Shown here: positions 8,164 to 18,720 of the stretch, in pieces
Numbering within the stretch: the first letter of the stretch is position 1
Layout of the letters: each line of letters opens with the position of its first letter
Translations under genes and position numbers: made by a program
The notes under the pieces: model-generated
Databases searched by the model: none
What the model was told of the DNA's origin: nothing
The model's input: the letters and a program-made list of their open reading frames with translations, nothing else
From: Zooshikella harenae
GTDB lineage: Bacteria > Pseudomonadota > Gammaproteobacteria > Pseudomonadales > Zooshikellaceae
Direction: 5' to 3'
Assembly: GCF_018837975.1 (NCBI RefSeq)
Contig: NZ_JAGSOY010000008.1
Span: 81,164 to 122,564, forward strand
DNA length: 41,401 nt

Positions 8164-10251
8164 TTACTCTTGAGCAATATCTTTCATACTCAATTTGATA
8201 CGACCACGGTTATCAACATCTGATACGACAACCTTAACTTGCTGGCCTTCTTTCAGAGCATCAGAGACCTTTTGAATGCGCTTCGTTGAAATCTGAGATA
8301 TATGAACCAAACCTTCTTTACCTGGAAGGATATTCACAAATGCACCAAAGTCAACAATACGTTGTACCGTTCCATCATATATCCGGCCAATTTCAGCTTC
8401 TGCTGTAATTTCTTCAATACGACGAACAGCTAACGCTGCAGATGTCTTATCATCTGCGTAAACTTTGACATTACCATTGTCATCAATATCGATGGCTGCA
8501 CCCGTTTCGTCACAAATAGCACGAACAGTTGTTCCACCTTTACCAATAACATCACGGATTTTATCTGGGTCAATCTTCAGCATTAGCATAGTAGGTGCAT
8601 TATCCGCCAGCTCAGGACGTGATGCAGCTAGAACTTTGCTCATTTCACCTAGAATATGCAGACGAGCATCACGAGCTTGCTCTAAAGCAGTTTCCATGAT
8701 TTCTTCAGTAATACCCTGAATTTTGATATCCATTTGTAGGGCAGTAATCCCTTCAACTGTACCAGCAACTTTAAAGTCCATATCACCTAAATGGTCTTCA
8801 TCACCCAGGATATCCGTCAATACGGCAAATTTTTCACCTTCTTTAACCAAGCCCATTGCAATACCAGCAACAGAAGCTTTCAAAGGTACTCCAGCATCCA
8901 TCAATGCTAAAGATGCACCACAAACTGAAGCCATAGAGCTTGAGCCGTTGGATTCAGTAATTTCTGAAACCACTCGCATACTATAAGGGAAAGTATCGTC
9001 TTTTGGCAGAACAGCTTGAACACCACGCTTCGCTAGACGGCCATGGCCTACTTCTCTACGCCCAGTCGCACCAATGCGTCCACACTCACCTACTGAGTAT
9101 GGAGGGAAGTTATAGTGCAACATAAAGGATTCACGCTGCTCACCTTCAAGCTGATCTACTAATTGTGCATCACGTGCAGTACCTAAAGTAGTTGCCACAA
9201 GAGCCTGCGTTTCACCACGAGTAAACAGGGCTGATCCATGTGCTGCAGGTAAAACACCCACTTCAACATGAATAGGTCTTACTGTTTTTGTATCCCTACC
9301 ATCAATACGTGGGTTACCATCTACGACATTTTGGCGAACAATATTCTTTTCAAGCTTGCTGAACAGACTGCTTACTTCTGCAGCACTGGGCTGTCCTTCT
9401 TCATTGGCCAGTTCACTTACAGCCTGCTCACGAATTTCATCAAGACGAGCATAGCGCTTCATTTTGTCAGAAATTTGGTAAGCTGCACGTATATCAGATG
9501 CAAAAGCATTTTCAACAGTAGTCATCAATGCTTCATTGACAGCTGGTGGCTCCCAGTCCCAACGAGGTTTGCCAGCCTCAGCAGCAAATTCTGTAATAGC
9601 ATCCACAACAACTTGGCACTCTTGGTGAGCAAATAATACGCCACCTAACATTTCATCTTCAGTAAGCTCATCAGCTTCAGACTCAACCATAAGTACGGCA
9701 TTTTTAGTACCAGCAACCACCATGTCTAATTCAGACTGTTCTAACTCTGCATAACTAGGGTTGAGGACATAACCACGCTCATCAATAAAGCCAACTCGAG
9801 CTGCACCTATCGGACCATCAAAAGGAATACCTGAAATAGCCAGTGCTGCAGAAGTACCTATCATTGAAGCTATATCTGGATCATGCTTTTTATCAGTCGA
9901 AACTACTGTACATAGAATTTGTACTTCATTCATGAAGCCCTTGGGAAATAATGGGCGAATTGGGCGATCAATTAAACGAGATGTAAGTGTTTCTTTTTCT
10001 GATGGACGTCCCTCACGCTTGTAGAAACCTCCAGGTATACGACCAGCAGCGTATGTTTTTTCTTGATAATGAACTGATAAAGGGAAAAAACCAGCGCTTT
10101 CCACAGCTTGTTTAGCACCGACAGCAGTAACTAAAACAGTTACGCCTCCCATTGTTACTAATACCGCACCTGTAGCCTGCCGTGCAACGCGCCCGGTCTC
10201 CAGTGTTACGGTTTGATCACCGAACTGAAAAGTCTTTCTTACCGGATTCAC
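8164..10251 (-). CDS. pnp: Polyribonucleotide nucleotidyltransferase (PNPase)
   Basis: 3'-5' phosphorolytic exoribonuclease, core of RNA turnover and the degradosome; trimeric in the cytosol. At 695 residues it is the usual length. It starts [17 protein letters not shown] and carries two RNase PH domains, including the GERE-type segment [19 protein letters not shown] domain ([12 protein letters not shown], about residue 565) is followed by a C-terminal S1 domain (about 621-690, [19 protein letters not shown]). The start is GTG at 10251, preceded by AAGGA seven bases upstream. It follows rpsO with a structured 309-bp spacer, the arrangement in which PNPase and RNase III autoregulate pnp in E. 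coli. Confidence 0.98.
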   Translation of the reverse strand: MNPVRKTFQFGDQTVTLETGRVARQATGAVLVTMGGVTVLVTAVGAKQAVESAGFFPLSVHYQEKTYAAGRIPGGFYKREGRPSEKETLTSRLIDRPIRPLFPKGFMNEVQILCTVVSTDKKHDPDIASMIGTSAALAISGIPFDGPIGAARVGFIDERGYVLNPSYAELEQSELDMVVAGTKNAVLMVESEADELTEDEMLGGVLFAHQECQVVVDAITEFAAEAGKPRWDWEPPAVNEALMTTVENAFASDIRAAYQISDKMKRYARLDEIREQAVSELANEEGQPSAAEVSSLFSKLEKNIVRQNVVDGNPRIDGRDTKTVRPIHVEVGVLPAAHGSALFTRGETQALVATTLGTARDAQLVDQLEGEQRESFMLHYNFPPYSVGECGRIGATGRREVGHGRLAKRGVQAVLPKDDTFPYSMRVVSEITESNGSSSMASVCGASLALMDAGVPLKASVAGIAMGLVKEGEKFAVLTDILGDEDHLGDMDFKVAGTVEGITALQMDIKIQGITEEIMETALEQARDARLHILGEMSKVLAASRPELADNAPTMLMLKIDPDKIRDVIGKGGTTVRAICDETGAAIDIDDNGNVKVYADDKTSAALAVRRIEEITAEAEIGRIYDGTVQRIVDFGAFVNILPGKEGLVHISQISTKRIQKVSDALKEGQQVKVVVSDVDNRGRIKLSMKDIAQE

Positions 10252-10329
10252 AATGTTATCCTTCTTTCAAATCTTTCAATAATCTTGCCTGAAAATATTC
10301 ATCTTGCACTGATTTATGCTAGCAGCACC

Positions 10330-10343
10330 AACTCTACAGAGTT
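10330..10343. repeat. Short palindrome in the pnp leader
   Basis: AACTCT-AC-AGAGTT, a perfect 6-bp inverted repeat about 80 nt before the pnp start codon. It could form a small hairpin in the leader RNA. The rest of the 10252-10440 spacer shows no gene. Confidence 0.3.
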
Positions 10344-10440
10344 AGTCCATACCTTACAGTGCCTATATATTCAAGGAGGCGCTGGACTGGCGGCAACTGA
10401 ATGCGAGAGATAACAGGCCTATTGTTGGTATATTTTTTAT

Positions 10441-10498
10441 ACAAATAAAAACACCGCTAAACACTGGTAGTAATAACTACCACTGATCTTAGCGGTGT
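10441..10498 (-). terminator. Long hairpin/terminator between rpsO and pnp
   Basis: Minus-strand RNA folds into a hairpin with outer arms ACACCGCTAA/TTAGCGGTGT (10489-10498 and 10451-10460). The inner 9-bp stem has one mismatch (10462-10470 with 10477-10485), and TTTTATTTGT follows. The roughly 48-nt stem with a U-tract is a good rpsO terminator. By analogy with E. coli it is also a potential RNase III/RNase E processing site with read-through into pnp. Confidence 0.8.
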
Positions 10499-10560
10499 GC
10501 AGATTACCAGCATTAAGACATTCACGAAGTCTAGCTGGCGAACCTTCATCGCTAACCTAA

Positions 10561-10830
10561 TTAGCGACGTAAGCCTAAACGAGAAATCAGGTTACTGTAG
10601 CGATCTACATCCTTACGCTTCAGATAGTCCAGCAGCTTACGACGCTGATTAACCATTCTAATTAAACCACGACGAGAGTGGTGATCATGAATATGAGATT
10701 TAAAGTGTCCTTGCAAACTTTCAATATTAGCAGACAACAATGCCACTTGAACCTCTGGTGAACCAGTATCACCTTCAACCGTTTGAAAGTTTTTAATGAT
10801 CTCAGCTTTTTTTTCAGCACTTAGTGCCAT
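10561..10830 (-). CDS. rpsO: 30S ribosomal protein S15
   Basis: 89-residue primary 16S rRNA-binding protein of the small-subunit platform. It has the typical sequence: [12 protein letters not shown] start, [10 protein letters not shown], and the [11 protein letters not shown] rRNA-contact motif in the middle. The ATG at 10830 has GGAGAA upstream; a longer reading from 10887 is not supported. It sits between truB and pnp as in most gammaproteobacteria. In E. coli S15 represses its own translation via a leader pseudoknot; I could not confirm an equivalent fold here. Confidence 0.98.
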   Translation of the reverse strand: MALSAEKKAEIIKNFQTVEGDTGSPEVQVALLSANIESLQGHFKSHIHDHHSRRGLIRMVNQRRKLLDYLKRKDVDRYSNLISRLGLRR

Positions 10831-11020
10831 AATCAATTCTCCTAAATAATATGCACTTATTGATGTAGTCAAAGCAGCTTGAAGCAAACAAACTGTTTAC
10901 CCTGACAACTAGACTAAGCAAACTGAAGGTATGACCGTGCATATTTACAGCCATCCTCGCAATTCAAGCAGCGATTAAGTGCTAACACTGCTTAAAGAAG
11001 CTTGCACATTCTACCCGTAA

Positions 11021-11950
11021 TTACGAGTAAATTCTAACCAATCGTCGTGGAGCAACACGACCATCATCTAAAATCTCACCTATCCCCAGAAAAACAGGTT
11101 GATCGCCTTCTTGATAGAGCCTTACAAAACCAGCTGTTGGTGCTCGAGGAACCAGCACTGGCTGTCCCTGAACTAGGTAATAAGCGGTTGTTTCACCAAG
11201 AATAACTTGAGGTAATAGTTTAAGTGCCATATCTATAGGCTGGAGTAACTCGTCCAAAGCCTCATGCCCACCTTGCTGGCATGCCTCGTCTAGCTGCCCA
11301 ATGGAGTAAGCATGATCTAAAGTAAAAGGACCCGCCGAAGTACGCCGAAGAGAAGTCACATAGGCACCACAGCCCAAAGCTTCACCAATATCTTCTACGA
11401 GTGTACGAATATAAGTCCCTTTACTGCAGGCCACTTGTATCTCAGCAGTCTCTTGACTAAATGAAGTTAAAGACAGTTCACGAATAACCACATTTCTAGC
11501 TTTTCGTTCAACTTCAATCCCTTCTCTTGCCAGCTTATAGAGTGGCTGGCCATCAACTTTAATTGCTGAATACATTGAAGGAACTTGAGATATTTCTCCC
11601 GTAAACTGCTCTAGCGTTGTCAACAGCTCTTGTTCAGAAAAGATAATAGGGCGCTGCTCAATGATTTCTCCTTCAGCATCCCCTGTAGCAGTGCGAATGC
11701 CAAACCGAACGCCTGCCTGATAACCTTTATCTGCATCAAGCAAATATTGAGAAAACTTTGTTGCCTCACCAAAGCAAATAGGCAAAACCCCTGTTGCTAG
11801 TGGATCAAGACTACCCGTATGGCCTGCTTTAGCAGCCCCAAACAGGCTTTTAATTTCCTGCAATACTTTATTAGAGGTTACACCCTGACGTTTATCGAGC
11901 ACCAGAATACCATGCACAGGGCGACCACGCTGACGACGACGTCTTGCCAC
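11021..11950 (-). CDS. truB: tRNA pseudouridine(55) synthase TruB
   Basis: Makes pseudouridine 55 in the T-loop of nearly all tRNAs. 309 residues (E. coli 314). The catalytic aspartate lies in the conserved GSLDPLATGVLPI motif near residue 48. The KxYxAxVRFGxxTxTGDxEG region (here KGYQAGVRFGIRTATGDAEG) and the CSKGTYIRTL motif are present, followed by a PUA-like C-terminus. It starts at a GTG (11950) with GGAAGAG in the end of rbfA, only 3 bp beyond the rbfA stop codon, suggesting translational coupling. Confidence 0.97.
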   Translation of the reverse strand: MARRRRQRGRPVHGILVLDKRQGVTSNKVLQEIKSLFGAAKAGHTGSLDPLATGVLPICFGEATKFSQYLLDADKGYQAGVRFGIRTATGDAEGEIIEQRPIIFSEQELLTTLEQFTGEISQVPSMYSAIKVDGQPLYKLAREGIEVERKARNVVIRELSLTSFSQETAEIQVACSKGTYIRTLVEDIGEALGCGAYVTSLRRTSAGPFTLDHAYSIGQLDEACQQGGHEALDELLQPIDMALKLLPQVILGETTAYYLVQGQPVLVPRAPTAGFVRLYQEGDQPVFLGIGEILDDGRVAPRRLVRIYS

Positions 11951-11953
11951 GTT

Positions 11954-12346
11954 TTACTCTTCCTCAACACCTTTATCGTGGTGATTACGATCTTTACTTA
12001 CAGCGTCATCAATCAATTTGGATAGATATTGGCCACGCTGAATACTTTCATCGAAAGAAAAGCGCAGTTGAGGTGTAGTTCTAGCGATTAATCTTTTTGC
12101 TAGCATTGACCTTAAAAAGCCAGCTGCTTTATTCAATACAGCAACTTGCTCGTCATTACTGACCTGATCTTCTTTCCCCAAAAAAGTGACATAAATATTT
12201 GCATAAGCTAAGTCTCGACTTACCTCAACACTACTTACTGTCACCATTCCCAGTCGCGGATCTTTGATTTCTAACTGAATTAGCACTGCTAATTCTTTTT
12301 GAATCTGATCCGCTATACGCTGTGTTCGACTAAATTCTTTAGCCAT
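11954..12346 (-). CDS. rbfA: Ribosome-binding factor A
   Basis: 130-residue KH-fold protein that binds pre-30S particles, assists late 16S 5'-end processing and is needed in the cold. It shows the family start (EFSRTQRIADQIQKELAVLIQ), the KDPRLGMVTVSSVEVSRDLAYA core and the MLAKRLIARTTPQLRFxxDESIQRG segment. The C-terminus is acidic (GVEEE). It lies 34 bp downstream of infB and directly before truB in the nusA operon. Confidence 0.97.
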   Translation of the reverse strand: MAKEFSRTQRIADQIQKELAVLIQLEIKDPRLGMVTVSSVEVSRDLAYANIYVTFLGKEDQVSNDEQVAVLNKAAGFLRSMLAKRLIARTTPQLRFSFDESIQRGQYLSKLIDDAVSKDRNHHDKGVEEE

Positions 12347-12380
12347 GTATTCTCACATTCAATTTATTTATCAGTCAAAC

Positions 12381-14846
12381 TTACAAGCTACGCTCGACCT
12401 GAATTGACTTATAAACCTCAATCTTGTCGCCTACACGTACGTCATTGTAGTTCTTCACACCAATACCACATTCCATGTTGCTTCGTACTTCATTGACGTC
12501 ATCTTTGAAGCGGCGCAGAGACTCAAGTTCACCCTCGTAAATAACCACGTTATCGCGAAGTACACGAATACGCTCATTACGATAAACCATACCCTCAACC
12601 ACCATACAACCAGCAATAAGGCCAAACTTAGGTGATTTGAAGACATCACGAACTTCAGCCACGCCCACAATTTCTTCTCTAAACTGTGCTTTTAACATAC
12701 CACTGAGTGCTTTCTTAACATCATCAATGATGTCATAAATCACACTGTAGTAGCGTAAATCGAGGCCTTCGGTTTCAACAATTTTTCTTGCAGTTGCATC
12801 AGCACGAACATTAAAGCCAAAAATAACAGCGCTGGAAGCTAATGCAAGGTTTGCATCTGTCTCAGTGATACCACCAACACCACCTGAAACCACTTTCACT
12901 TGGACTTCTTCGTTACCAAGATCATTCAGTGCCTGTGTTAATGCTTCTAAAGAACCACGGACATCCGCTTTCAAAACAATATTGAGTGTTTTCTTCTCAT
13001 CTTGTTTCATGTTCTCAAAAACATTTTCAAGCTTAGCTGCTTGCTGACGTGCCAGCTTCACCTCACGGTATTTACCTTGACGGAAAAGCGCAATTTCGCG
13101 TGCTTTCTTCTCATCCTGTACCGCAAAAACCTCATCCCCTGCATCGGGTGTTCCATCCAAACCAAGGATTTCCACAGGAATTGAAGGTCCAGCATCTTTA
13201 ATTGGCTTTCCATTTTCGTCCAGCATTGCACGAACACGACCATAGAATTGACCGGCTAGAATATTGTCACCTTGAGAAAGCGTACCATTTTGCACTAAGA
13301 TCGTAGCTACAGCACCACGACGTTTATCCAAAGAAGACTCGATCACAATACCGCGCGCAGGAGAAATAGGAACAGCTTTTAACTCAAGCAGTTCCGCCTG
13401 CAACAGCAATGCCTCTAATAGCTCATCAATACCTTCACCACTATGCGCTGAAACATTGATAAACTGGGTATCACCACCCCACTCTTCAGGAATAACATCA
13501 CGCTGAGCCAGCTCATTTTTAACCCGGTCAGGATCAGCTTCAGGCTTATCTATCTTGTTAACAGCTACAACAATAGGCACTTCTGCAGCCTTAGCATGTT
13601 GAATAGCTTCCTCAGTCTGAGGCATTACACCATCATCGGCAGCCACCACCAAAATAACAATATCAGTTACCTTGGCACCACGTGCACGCATTGCTGTAAA
13701 TGCCGCGTGACCTGGTGTATCCAGAAAACTGATCATGCCTCGGTCAGTATTCACATGATAAGCACCTATATGCTGTGTAATACCACCCGCTTCACCAGCC
13801 TGTACTTTGGCTTTGCGGATGTAATCAAGCAGTGACGTTTTACCATGGTCTACGTGTCCCATAACTGTCACCACAGGCGCACGGGAAACTTGCTCACCTT
13901 CAACTATATTAAGCTCAGCAGCCAAACTATCTTCAAGCGCATCTGCTTTTATCAGTTTGACTTTGTGCCCCATTTCTTCAACCAGAATTGTTGCTGTTTC
14001 CTGATCGATGACTTGGTTAATTGTCACCATTGTGCCTAGCTTAAACATGGCTTTGATGACTTCAGCCGCTTTCACTGACATCTTCTGAGCCAACTCGGCT
14101 ACTGTAATTGTCTCAGGAATACTCACTTCCCGAATAATTGGTTTTGTCGGTTTTTCAAAACCATGCAGTTGTGCTCTTTGAGGAGCCCCTCTGGTACGTC
14201 GTCCCGCTTTACCACGACTTAGTTGAGTCTCCCCTTTGTCTCCTGAACGACGCTTCTTATTATTACCACGACGATCTCCGCTATCACCATCGCTGCGCTC
14301 GTGACGGCTCTTTTCACGAGCTTTACGCTTAGGTGAACTTTTATCTGCCGCCGCTTTATCTTTTTCTTTTTCTTTTTGAGACTGCTCTGCTTCTAAGTGT
14401 TTACGAGCTTCAGCTTCGATGCGCGCACGCTCCTCTTGATCTTTAGCTCGCTTCGCGTCTTCTTTAGCAGCCTTACGACGCTTTTCTAACTCACGCGATT
14501 TTTCTTCAGCTTGACGTTTCTTCTCAGCTTTTTCAGCATCTGCTTCGTTACGTTTTACATAAGTACGTTTTTTACGTACTTCAACATTAACAGTTTTACT
14601 TTTTCCTTGACCGCCACTCACCTTAAGTTGGCTGACGGTTTTACGCTTAAGCGTTATACGACCTGGATCGGCTGCAGAGCCACCATGACTTTGCTTCAAA
14701 TAAGCCAACAAAACTTGTTTTTCTTTGTCAGAAACAGCCTGATTAGCCTTTGTTTGCGGTAAGCCCGCATCTTTCATTTGCTGCAGTAATCGTTCAACAG
14801 GCGCACCAACCACTTGGGCGAGTTGTTCTACTGTTACATCTGCCAT
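12381..14846 (-). CDS. infB: Translation initiation factor IF-2
   Basis: GTPase that brings initiator fMet-tRNA to the 30S subunit. 821 residues from the ATG at 14846, which has GAGGAG upstream; two extra codons to a TTG are unlikely. An N-terminal IF2-N domain ([14 protein letters not shown]) is followed by a long, highly charged Lys/Glu/Arg-rich linker (about 90-230). A second IF2-N module comes next. The G domain has G1 GHVDHGKTS near residue 330, DTPGHAAF and NKIDKPEAD, and domains II-IV complete the protein. E. coli has an internal start that gives shorter isoforms; I did not establish one here. Confidence 0.98.
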   Translation of the reverse strand: MADVTVEQLAQVVGAPVERLLQQMKDAGLPQTKANQAVSDKEKQVLLAYLKQSHGGSAADPGRITLKRKTVSQLKVSGGQGKSKTVNVEVRKKRTYVKRNEADAEKAEKKRQAEEKSRELEKRRKAAKEDAKRAKDQEERARIEAEARKHLEAEQSQKEKEKDKAAADKSSPKRKAREKSRHERSDGDSGDRRGNNKKRRSGDKGETQLSRGKAGRRTRGAPQRAQLHGFEKPTKPIIREVSIPETITVAELAQKMSVKAAEVIKAMFKLGTMVTINQVIDQETATILVEEMGHKVKLIKADALEDSLAAELNIVEGEQVSRAPVVTVMGHVDHGKTSLLDYIRKAKVQAGEAGGITQHIGAYHVNTDRGMISFLDTPGHAAFTAMRARGAKVTDIVILVVAADDGVMPQTEEAIQHAKAAEVPIVVAVNKIDKPEADPDRVKNELAQRDVIPEEWGGDTQFINVSAHSGEGIDELLEALLLQAELLELKAVPISPARGIVIESSLDKRRGAVATILVQNGTLSQGDNILAGQFYGRVRAMLDENGKPIKDAGPSIPVEILGLDGTPDAGDEVFAVQDEKKAREIALFRQGKYREVKLARQQAAKLENVFENMKQDEKKTLNIVLKADVRGSLEALTQALNDLGNEEVQVKVVSGGVGGITETDANLALASSAVIFGFNVRADATARKIVETEGLDLRYYSVIYDIIDDVKKALSGMLKAQFREEIVGVAEVRDVFKSPKFGLIAGCMVVEGMVYRNERIRVLRDNVVIYEGELESLRRFKDDVNEVRSNMECGIGVKNYNDVRVGDKIEVYKSIQVERSL

Positions 14847-14870
14847 CAACAAATCTCCTCTCTCCGTGGT

Positions 14871-16367
14871 TTACCCTTGCTGCCCATCTTCGAACCATGG
14901 TGCTCGCGCAGTCATGATGAGTTGTCCAGCACGTTCTTCATCAATGCCTTCAATTTCAAGCAAGTCGTCAATTGACTGCTCTGCTAGGTCCTCCATGGTT
15001 ATGATGCCTTTACTGGCAAACAAGAATGCCAGGTGCTTATCCATCCCCTCCATGGTCAGCAGATCTTCTGCTGGCTGGGCTTCTTCCAACTGCTCCTCTG
15101 AAGCAATCGCAAGGGTTAACAGATTGTCTTTGGCTCGCTGACGCAACTCATTTACTAAGTCTTCATCAAAGCCTTCAATTTCCAGCATTTCTTCCAGAGG
15201 TACATAGGCTATTTCTTCAAGGGAAGTAAAGCCTTCATCAACTAACAACTGTGCAAGATCCTCATCAACTTCAAGCTGCTCACGGAAGCGGTCTACAATA
15301 TCCCCCACTTCACGCGCTTGCTTAGCCAGCGCTTCTTCCTCAGTCATCACATTGAGTGTCCAGCCAGTTAGCTCACTGGCTAACCTGACATTTTGACCAT
15401 TACGACCGATAGCTTGCGCAAGGTTATCCTCAGCAACTGCAATATCCATAATATCGGCATCTTCATCCACGACAATTGAAGCCACTTCAGCAGGGGACAT
15501 TGCATTAATAACTAACTGGGCAGGATTATCATCCCAGAGAACAATATCAATTCGCTCATTTCCCAGTTCTCCAGATACAGCTTGTACACGAGATCCACGC
15601 ATCCCTACACAAGCTCCAACAGGATCAATCCGACCATCATTCGTTTTTACTGCAATCTTGGCTCTTGAACCTGGGTCTCGTGCTGCACCTTTAACTTCAA
15701 TAACTTCTTCAGCTATTTCTGGCACTTCAATTTTAAACAGTTCGATCAACATTTGTGGGCAGGCTCGGCTAAGTACTAGCTGAGGCCCACGTCCGTCTTT
15801 GCGAATATCAAAAAGGAGTGCTCTTACCCGTGTTCCAACCCGAAAAGATTCTCTAGGAATCATTTGGTCTCTGGGTAATACTGCTTCTGCATTATTACCA
15901 AGATCAACAACAATATTATCGCGCGTTACTTTTTTAACTGTACCACTGACAATTTCGTTTAATTTTTCTTTATAGGCTTCAACTACCTGAGCACGTTCTG
16001 CTTCACGAACTTTTTGGACAATAACTTGTTTCGCTGTTTGAGCTGCTATGCGACCAAACTCAACAGACTCTATTTGTTCTTCCCAATAATCCCCAATCTG
16101 CAGGTTAGGATCTTTTTCATCTACTTCTTCAATAACAATATGTGCAGCAGGATTTTCATAATCTTCATCAGCAACAACTTTCCAACGCCGAAAAGTATCG
16201 TAATTACCTGTTCTACGATCAATGGCTACACGAACATCGATATCATCTTCATATCTTTTTTTAGTTGCAGTTGCCAAAGCAATTTCAATTGCTTCAAAGA
16301 TAACATCGGGCGGCACACCCTTTTCATTTGATACTGAGTCAACGACTAGTAAAATTTCTTTGCTCAT
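14871..16367 (-). CDS. nusA: Transcription termination/antitermination factor NusA
   Basis: RNA-polymerase-binding elongation factor that modulates pausing, intrinsic termination and antitermination. 498 residues (E. coli 495). The N-terminal polymerase-binding domain starts [19 protein letters not shown]. An S1 domain (about 135-200), two KH domains ([20 protein letters not shown] and [18 protein letters not shown]) and two C-terminal acidic AR repeats (about 365-490) follow. The AR repeats are the gammaproteobacterial form. It lies 24 bp before infB and 47 bp after rimP, one transcription unit. Confidence 0.98.
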   Translation of the reverse strand: MSKEILLVVDSVSNEKGVPPDVIFEAIEIALATATKKRYEDDIDVRVAIDRRTGNYDTFRRWKVVADEDYENPAAHIVIEEVDEKDPNLQIGDYWEEQIESVEFGRIAAQTAKQVIVQKVREAERAQVVEAYKEKLNEIVSGTVKKVTRDNIVVDLGNNAEAVLPRDQMIPRESFRVGTRVRALLFDIRKDGRGPQLVLSRACPQMLIELFKIEVPEIAEEVIEVKGAARDPGSRAKIAVKTNDGRIDPVGACVGMRGSRVQAVSGELGNERIDIVLWDDNPAQLVINAMSPAEVASIVVDEDADIMDIAVAEDNLAQAIGRNGQNVRLASELTGWTLNVMTEEEALAKQAREVGDIVDRFREQLEVDEDLAQLLVDEGFTSLEEIAYVPLEEMLEIEGFDEDLVNELRQRAKDNLLTLAIASEEQLEEAQPAEDLLTMEGMDKHLAFLFASKGIITMEDLAEQSIDDLLEIEGIDEERAGQLIMTARAPWFEDGQQG

Positions 16368-16414
16368 GCTACGCCTCGCCTGTTACTTAACCTGCCCAAA
16401 AGCCCAGAGAGCCC

Positions 16415-16870
16415 TTAAAACTGAGGTATTATGTTAGCTTTTTCGATCAGATCGATAGCGAACAAATATTCATGGTCTTCAACCTGAACCACGACTTCAT
16501 CATTTTCCACGCCAGTGATAACGCCTTTGAATTTTCTTCGGCCTTCATAAGGTGAGCGTAACTTCAGCTGGACTTTATGCCCTTTAAACGCTTCATAATG
16601 AGCCAAAGTAAATAATGGGCGATCCATACCAGGTGAAGACACCTCAAGTGTATATTCACCAGAAATTGGATCTTCTACATCTAAAATACTACTTATTTGC
16701 CGGCTAACTTTTTCGCAATCGTCTAGATTAATTCCCTTTGGAGAATCAATAAAAACTTGCAGCTTTGAGTGTTTTCCTTGAGAAAAAAGCTCAATACCCC
16801 ACACAACAAAGCCTAATGCCTCTATGGTGGGCACAATCAATTGTTCAAGTGTCTGGTGTTTACTTGCCAC
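16415..16870 (-). CDS. rimP: Ribosome maturation factor RimP
   Basis: 151-residue 30S-subunit assembly factor. Family features: [21 protein letters not shown], the [24 protein letters not shown] segment and [15 protein letters not shown]. The C-terminal SH3-like domain is recognisable. The start is GTG at 16870 with GAGG ten bases upstream, so the initiation signal is modest. First gene of the rimP-nusA-infB-rbfA-truB-rpsO-pnp run, preceded by two terminator-like hairpins. Confidence 0.96.
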   Translation of the reverse strand: MASKHQTLEQLIVPTIEALGFVVWGIELFSQGKHSKLQVFIDSPKGINLDDCEKVSRQISSILDVEDPISGEYTLEVSSPGMDRPLFTLAHYEAFKGHKVQLKLRSPYEGRRKFKGVITGVENDEVVVQVEDHEYLFAIDLIEKANIIPQF

Positions 16871-16903
16871 AAGTCACTGGCCTCAACCCAAATAATTTTT
16901 TTA

Positions 16904-16931
16904 CAAACAAAAAGTGGGCATAGCGCCCACT
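16904..16931 (-). terminator. Leader terminator just upstream of rimP
   Basis: Minus-strand hairpin AGTGGGC-loop-GCCCACT (16913-16931), followed directly by TTTTTGTTTG. It is about 35 nt before the rimP start codon, so it would act as an attenuator for the nusA operon rather than simply ending the tRNA transcript. Confidence 0.7.
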
Positions 16932-17012
16932 CCTAAAATCAATAGTAGCTTGAATATCACATTTACAGTGAAGGCTACTCCTTGTCATAAACATTCACTG
17001 AAAAAATTCAGC

Positions 17013-17044
17013 TAATAAAAAACCCCTTATTTAAGGGGTTTTTC
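17013..17044 (-). terminator. Rho-independent terminator after initiator tRNA
   Basis: AACCCCTTA/TAAGGGGTT 9-bp stem (17021-17040) extended by flanking A and T runs, with U-rich tails in both directions. It lies 10-30 bp downstream of the metY 3' end. Confidence 0.85.
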
Positions 17045-17053
17045 TTAATCTAG

Positions 17054-17130
<77 letters not shown>

Positions 17131-17189
17131 TCAAAAAAGGCGCTTAGATTATATTCAGCATTATCTACATGGTCAACTTAATAAACAAA

Positions 17190-17274
17190 TGGTGCCGAAG
17201 GCCGGACTTGAACCGGCACGGCTTACGCCACTACCCCCTCAAGATAGCGTGTCTACCAATTTCACCACTTCGGC
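17190..17274 (-). tRNA. leuU: tRNA-Leu (GAG)
   Basis: 85-nt class II tRNA with a long variable arm and encoded CCA. The acceptor stem is GCCGAAG/CTTCGGC and the anticodon loop TTGAGGG, giving anticodon GAG (complement of 17238-17240). It begins 22 bp after secG and is probably processed from the secG transcript, as for E. coli leuU. Confidence 0.96.
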
Positions 17275-17296
17275 TTTACATTGTCTCATCAAATAT

Positions 17297-17890
17297 CTAC
17301 TGCTCTGTATTTTCTTGATCAGTAGATGAATTTTGACTTTCAGTCTTTACTTCTGCACTCTCCACATTACTTGCTTCATTTTCAGCAGGCGGAGCTTGTT
17401 GCATATCTTCAGAAGCTTCACTATTAAGCTGTTTTTCAGACTGGTCTTCAATAGCTGTATTTTCTTCCACAGCTGTTTGACTAGCTTGCTTTACATTAGC
17501 TTCTGAAGCGGGTGCAGATTTTGCTTCATTTTGCCCCACTTCGTCAACCCCTGGAGCATCATTAGCTGAATCTTCAGCATCATTAACAACAGGTGCATCA
17601 CCAGTAGACTGCTCAACTTTCTCAATTTGAGGTACTGCAGACTCTGATACTGCACTTGAGCTATGCTTACCAAGCATTGCGAGAGTAAAGCTTGTAACAA
17701 AGAATGCTGTAGCCAAAACACTGGTCAGTTTAGTAAGGAAATTACCACTACCCTGACTACCAAATACTGTTTGTGAAGCTCCACCACCAAACGAAGCTCC
17801 AGCTTCAGCACCTTTACCTTGCTGTAATAGCACCAGCCCAACAAGGGCTAGCGCTGCAAGCACATGAATTATCAGTATGATCGTATCCAT
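17297..17890 (-). CDS. secG: Protein-export membrane protein SecG, with long acidic C-terminal extension
   Basis: Auxiliary subunit of the SecYEG translocon in the inner membrane. The first 75 or so residues are a normal SecG: TM1 (IILIIHVLAALALVGLVLLQ), the QGKGAEAGASFGGGASQTVFGSQGSGNFLTK loop split by known Gly/Ser residues, and TM2 (VLATAFFVTSFTLAML). Residues about 80-197 are a low-complexity tail rich in Glu, Ala, Ser and Gln, nearly doubling the length of E. coli SecG (110). It is 7 bp from tpiA and followed by tRNA-Leu. The tail is typical of some marine gammaproteobacteria in kind, but its role is unknown. Confidence 0.95.
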   Translation of the reverse strand: MDTIILIIHVLAALALVGLVLLQQGKGAEAGASFGGGASQTVFGSQGSGNFLTKLTSVLATAFFVTSFTLAMLGKHSSSAVSESAVPQIEKVEQSTGDAPVVNDAEDSANDAPGVDEVGQNEAKSAPASEANVKQASQTAVEENTAIEDQSEKQLNSEASEDMQQAPPAENEASNVESAEVKTESQNSSTDQENTEQ

Positions 17891-17897
17891 TCAGTCA

Positions 17898-18644
17898 TCA
17901 ACCTGCTGCACGACAAATCGCTACAAACTGATCAACCAATAATGAAGCACCACCTACTAATCCACCGTCAATATCAGGGTTTGTAAATAAGGCTTCTGCA
18001 TTATCAGCTTTAACACTCCCACCATAGAGTATCTGAATATTCTCAGCTAATTCAGCTGATATTGCTGCAAGTTGATCACGAATAAACTTATGTACTTCTT
18101 GCGCCTGCTCAGGCGTTGCAGTTCTACCAGTACCTATCGCCCAAACAGGCTCATAAGCAATAACAAAACCATCAACCTGTCCTGCAGATAAAGCAGCTAA
18201 TATAGCCCCCAATTGTCGGCCAACAACTGTGAGTGTTTCTCCAGCTTCACGTTCTGCCAGATTTTCTCCAACACAAACAATAGGCGTTAATCCTGCCTGT
18301 TGAGCAGCAACAAATTTATCTGCAACATCTTTATCTACTTCACCGAACAGTGTTCTGCGCTCTGAGTGACCAATAATGGCAAACTTACACTCCAAGTCCT
18401 TAGCCATAGGAGCACTAATTTCTCCAGTATATGCGCCTTTATCTACTGCGGAAATATTCTGAACACCCCAACTAATTGCACTGCTCTTTAATTTTTCAGC
18501 CACTTGTGCAACATAAATGCTGGGAGGGCTCACGGCCACATCAGCTGTTCCTAACTCAGTGTTCAGCAAACCTTCAAGTAATGCTGCATTTTCAGCAGTA
18601 TTACCATGCATTTTCCAGTTTCCTACCACCAAGGGCTTACGCAT
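17898..18644 (-). CDS. tpiA: Triose-phosphate isomerase
   Basis: Interconverts dihydroxyacetone phosphate and glyceraldehyde 3-phosphate in glycolysis/gluconeogenesis; cytosolic TIM-barrel dimer. 248 residues. Catalytic motifs: NWKMHG (Lys near 11), IGHSERR (His near 95) and AYEPVWAIGTG (Glu near 165). The phosphate-gripping GGSV and GGLVGGASL segments are present. Insertion of tpiA between glmM and secG is the Pseudomonas/Oceanospirillales arrangement, unlike E. coli. Confidence 0.98.
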   Translation of the reverse strand: MRKPLVVGNWKMHGNTAENAALLEGLLNTELGTADVAVSPPSIYVAQVAEKLKSSAISWGVQNISAVDKGAYTGEISAPMAKDLECKFAIIGHSERRTLFGEVDKDVADKFVAAQQAGLTPIVCVGENLAEREAGETLTVVGRQLGAILAALSAGQVDGFVIAYEPVWAIGTGRTATPEQAQEVHKFIRDQLAAISAELAENIQILYGGSVKADNAEALFTNPDIDGGLVGGASLLVDQFVAICRAAG

Positions 18645-18720
18645 AAAAACCTCGCCTAGTCACTTGAGGCCGGCCATGTTAGCGTAGTAGCCAGTAATAT
18701 ACAACCTACTGACCTACTAA

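Noticed and set aside
9268..9636. Long plus-strand open frame opposite pnp, and similar ones opposite infB, nusA, carB and glmM
   Set aside because: They lie antisense to highly conserved genes and encode no recognisable domain.
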